A stretch of DNA of 8,622 nucleotides, taken from NCBI GenBank assembly GCA_003551985.1, contig PUOB01000386.1:1-8622 (forward strand), read 5' to 3'. Both the position numbers and the translations under genes were made by a program. The DNA is from Desulfobacteraceae bacterium (GTDB lineage Bacteria > Desulfobacterota > Desulfobacteria > Desulfobacterales > Desulfosalsimonadaceae). The notes beneath the pieces were generated by a model that did no database searches, had not been told where the DNA came from, and worked only from the letters and a program-made list of their open reading frames with translations. Shown here in pieces: positions 5,574 through 8,622 of the stretch (the stretch's first letter is position 1; each line of letters begins with the position of its first letter).

Positions 5574-5615
5574 TTGACACAAATGAAAACCAGTGTTAAT
5601 TGATAATTATTATTG
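5574..5615 (+). promoter_or_regulatory. perR promoter with Per-box-like operator
   Basis: A perfect -35 TTGACA (5574-5579) precedes an AT-rich region with no single clear -10. TGATAATTATTATTG (5601-5615) contains the complete ATAATNATTAT core of the Bacillus Per box and matches 11 of its 14 defined positions. A TTAATTGATA word (5596-5605) recurs at the katG operator. The site lies about 20 bases before the perR start, where bound repressor would block transcription, implying autoregulation. Confidence 0.6.
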
Positions 5616-5634
5616 CTTTTAAAAGGAGCTTGCA

Positions 5635-6078
5635 TTGGCAGACCCAAAAAAGAGAGTTGAAATCATCATCCAGAAATTACGGGATCATGGCCACAAGATT
5701 ACGCCCCAGCGAATGGCCATTGCATCTATTCTTGCCAAAAGCGAAGACCATCCCAGTGTGGAAACCATTTTTGATCACATCAAAAGCGATTTCCCCACGA
5801 TGAGTCTTGCTACTGTGTACAGAAATATTTTATTGATTAAGTCCATCGGTGAAGTGCTTGAGTTGGGATTTCCGGATGGGAGCAACCGATATGATGGCAA
5901 CAAGCCTCACCACCATCCACACGTCATCTGTATCAAGTGCAAAAAAATCGTCGATCCGGATTTGAACAGCATGGATGTCATGGCAAAGGAGGTCGCCAAG
6001 GAAACGAATTTTAAAATATTGAATCATCGCCTGGATTTTTTCGGAATATGCAGCGATTGCAGGGACGAGAAAGCCTGA
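5635..6078 (+). CDS. perR: Fur-family peroxide-responsive repressor (PerR-type)
   Basis: The product is 147 residues. TTG 5635 is the start, with AGGAG about 8 bases upstream, and no alternative start fits better. The N-terminal winged helix includes HKITPQRMAIASILAKS (20-36) and the recognition segment MSLATVYRNILLI (56-68). The structural zinc site is CIKC (99-102) with CSDC (139-142). The regulatory metal ligands of Bacillus PerR align with His39, Asp87, His94, His96 and Asp107. Aspartate rather than glutamate at the last position (Bacillus Asp104) is the residue known to favour PerR-type peroxide sensing over Fur-type iron sensing, so I infer a PerR that is oxidised at His by Fe and peroxide. 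katG follows on the same strand 159 bases later, and both genes have similar operators upstream. Plain Fur is the alternative, but it is less likely given Asp107 and katG. Confidence 0.88.
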   Translation: MADPKKRVEIIIQKLRDHGHKITPQRMAIASILAKSEDHPSVETIFDHIKSDFPTMSLATVYRNILLIKSIGEVLELGFPDGSNRYDGNKPHHHPHVICIKCKKIVDPDLNSMDVMAKEVAKETNFKILNHRLDFFGICSDCRDEKA

Positions 6079-6096
6079 TATTTTTTTGTCCTTAAT

Positions 6097-6111
6097 TGAT
6101 ATTCAATATCA
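6097..6111 (+). promoter_or_regulatory. 7-1-7 Per-box-like operator upstream of katG
   Basis: TGATATTCAATATCA is a perfect 7-1-7 inverted repeat, the architecture of Fur-family operators, and matches 10 of the 14 defined Per-box positions. It shares TTAATTGATA (6092-6101) with the perR operator. It lies 126 bases before the katG start. A second inverted repeat, CAATAT (6104-6109) with ATATTG (6116-6121), overlaps it. I cannot pick a convincing katG -35/-10 pair, so its exact position relative to the promoter is open. Confidence 0.6.
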
Positions 6112-6210
6112 CTTAATATTGGATTCCCGTATTCCAATTAAACGTTTTGTTACAGGCAATGCAATGGATGGGGCATCCAAGCACGCGTTTCGTGGCAGCA
6201 CGGTGCATAA

Positions 6211-8433
<2,223 letters not shown>

Positions 8434-8571
8434 TCGTAGCCTAAACGTCATCAAGGTTTCTGACAGGATGGGCAAAAAAACGGTCTAACAGGTGGCGATG
8501 TTACAGCTCGCAAAAGGGATTTACTTTTTTATATTGCATGATAAGATCTTTTCTATTGGGAGGAATTAAGA

Positions 8572-8619
8572 TTGAACACACCCGGGAGTATAGAATATTT
8601 TGGTGTTCCTCCGCGTTAG
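8572..8619 (+). pseudogene. possible aborted gene start after katG
   Basis: TTG 8572 has a strong ribosome-binding site (GGGAGGA, 8558-8564) about 7 bases upstream and encodes MNTPGSIEYFGVPPR before TAG, immediately followed by TGA. A good ribosome-binding site leading to only 15 codons suggests a decayed gene start or a short peptide. The window ends here, so it cannot be resolved. Confidence 0.2.
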
Positions 8620-8622
8620 TGA

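Overview
This 8.6 kb window looks like bacterial chromosome of mixed composition. The protein families and gene style (PerR beside KatG, TM1586-type nitroreductase, TspO, a dense run of toxin-antitoxin genes) suggest an anaerobic or microaerobic Gram-negative bacterium, perhaps of the Desulfobacterota. That placement is inference from style only, because there is no rRNA or other marker gene here.

Region 1 (1-2336): the tail of an unidentified + strand gene, then two minus-strand flavoprotein loci. One is an intact nitroreductase-family gene (283-1143). The other, just upstream of it, is a decayed FAD-dependent oxidoreductase (1275-2010), whose dinucleotide-binding N-terminus is in a different frame from the rest and separated from it by an apparent internal deletion. 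Region 2 (2337-2843): a complete TspO/MBR membrane protein whose start is best placed at a GTG with a strong ribosome-binding site.

Region 3 (2844-5423) is an accessory segment with three toxin loci in a row on the + strand: a HigBA-like RelE/ParE toxin with its HTH antidote, a MazEF pair with a visible promoter/operator, and a PIN-domain (VapC-like) toxin with no antitoxin beside it. Between the first two lies a 60-base sequence (4052-4111) with the layout of an integron attC site. It has RYYYAAC and GTTRRRY ends, a central hairpin and an L-box pair with an extrahelical G. It is oriented as expected for a cassette carrying the HigBA-like pair. No integrase is visible.

Region 4 (5424-8622) is an oxidative-stress unit: a PerR-type Fur-family regulator followed by a full-length catalase-peroxidase, KatG. 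Both genes carry a 7-1-7 Per-box-like operator upstream, and both operators sit in a shared TTAATTGATA context. This suggests that PerR represses itself and katG until peroxide inactivates it. katG is visibly much richer in G+C at third positions than its neighbours.

The best candidates for a second look are the isolated attC-like site with its toxin-antitoxin cargo and the paired PerR operators. I do not see an entirely new system.
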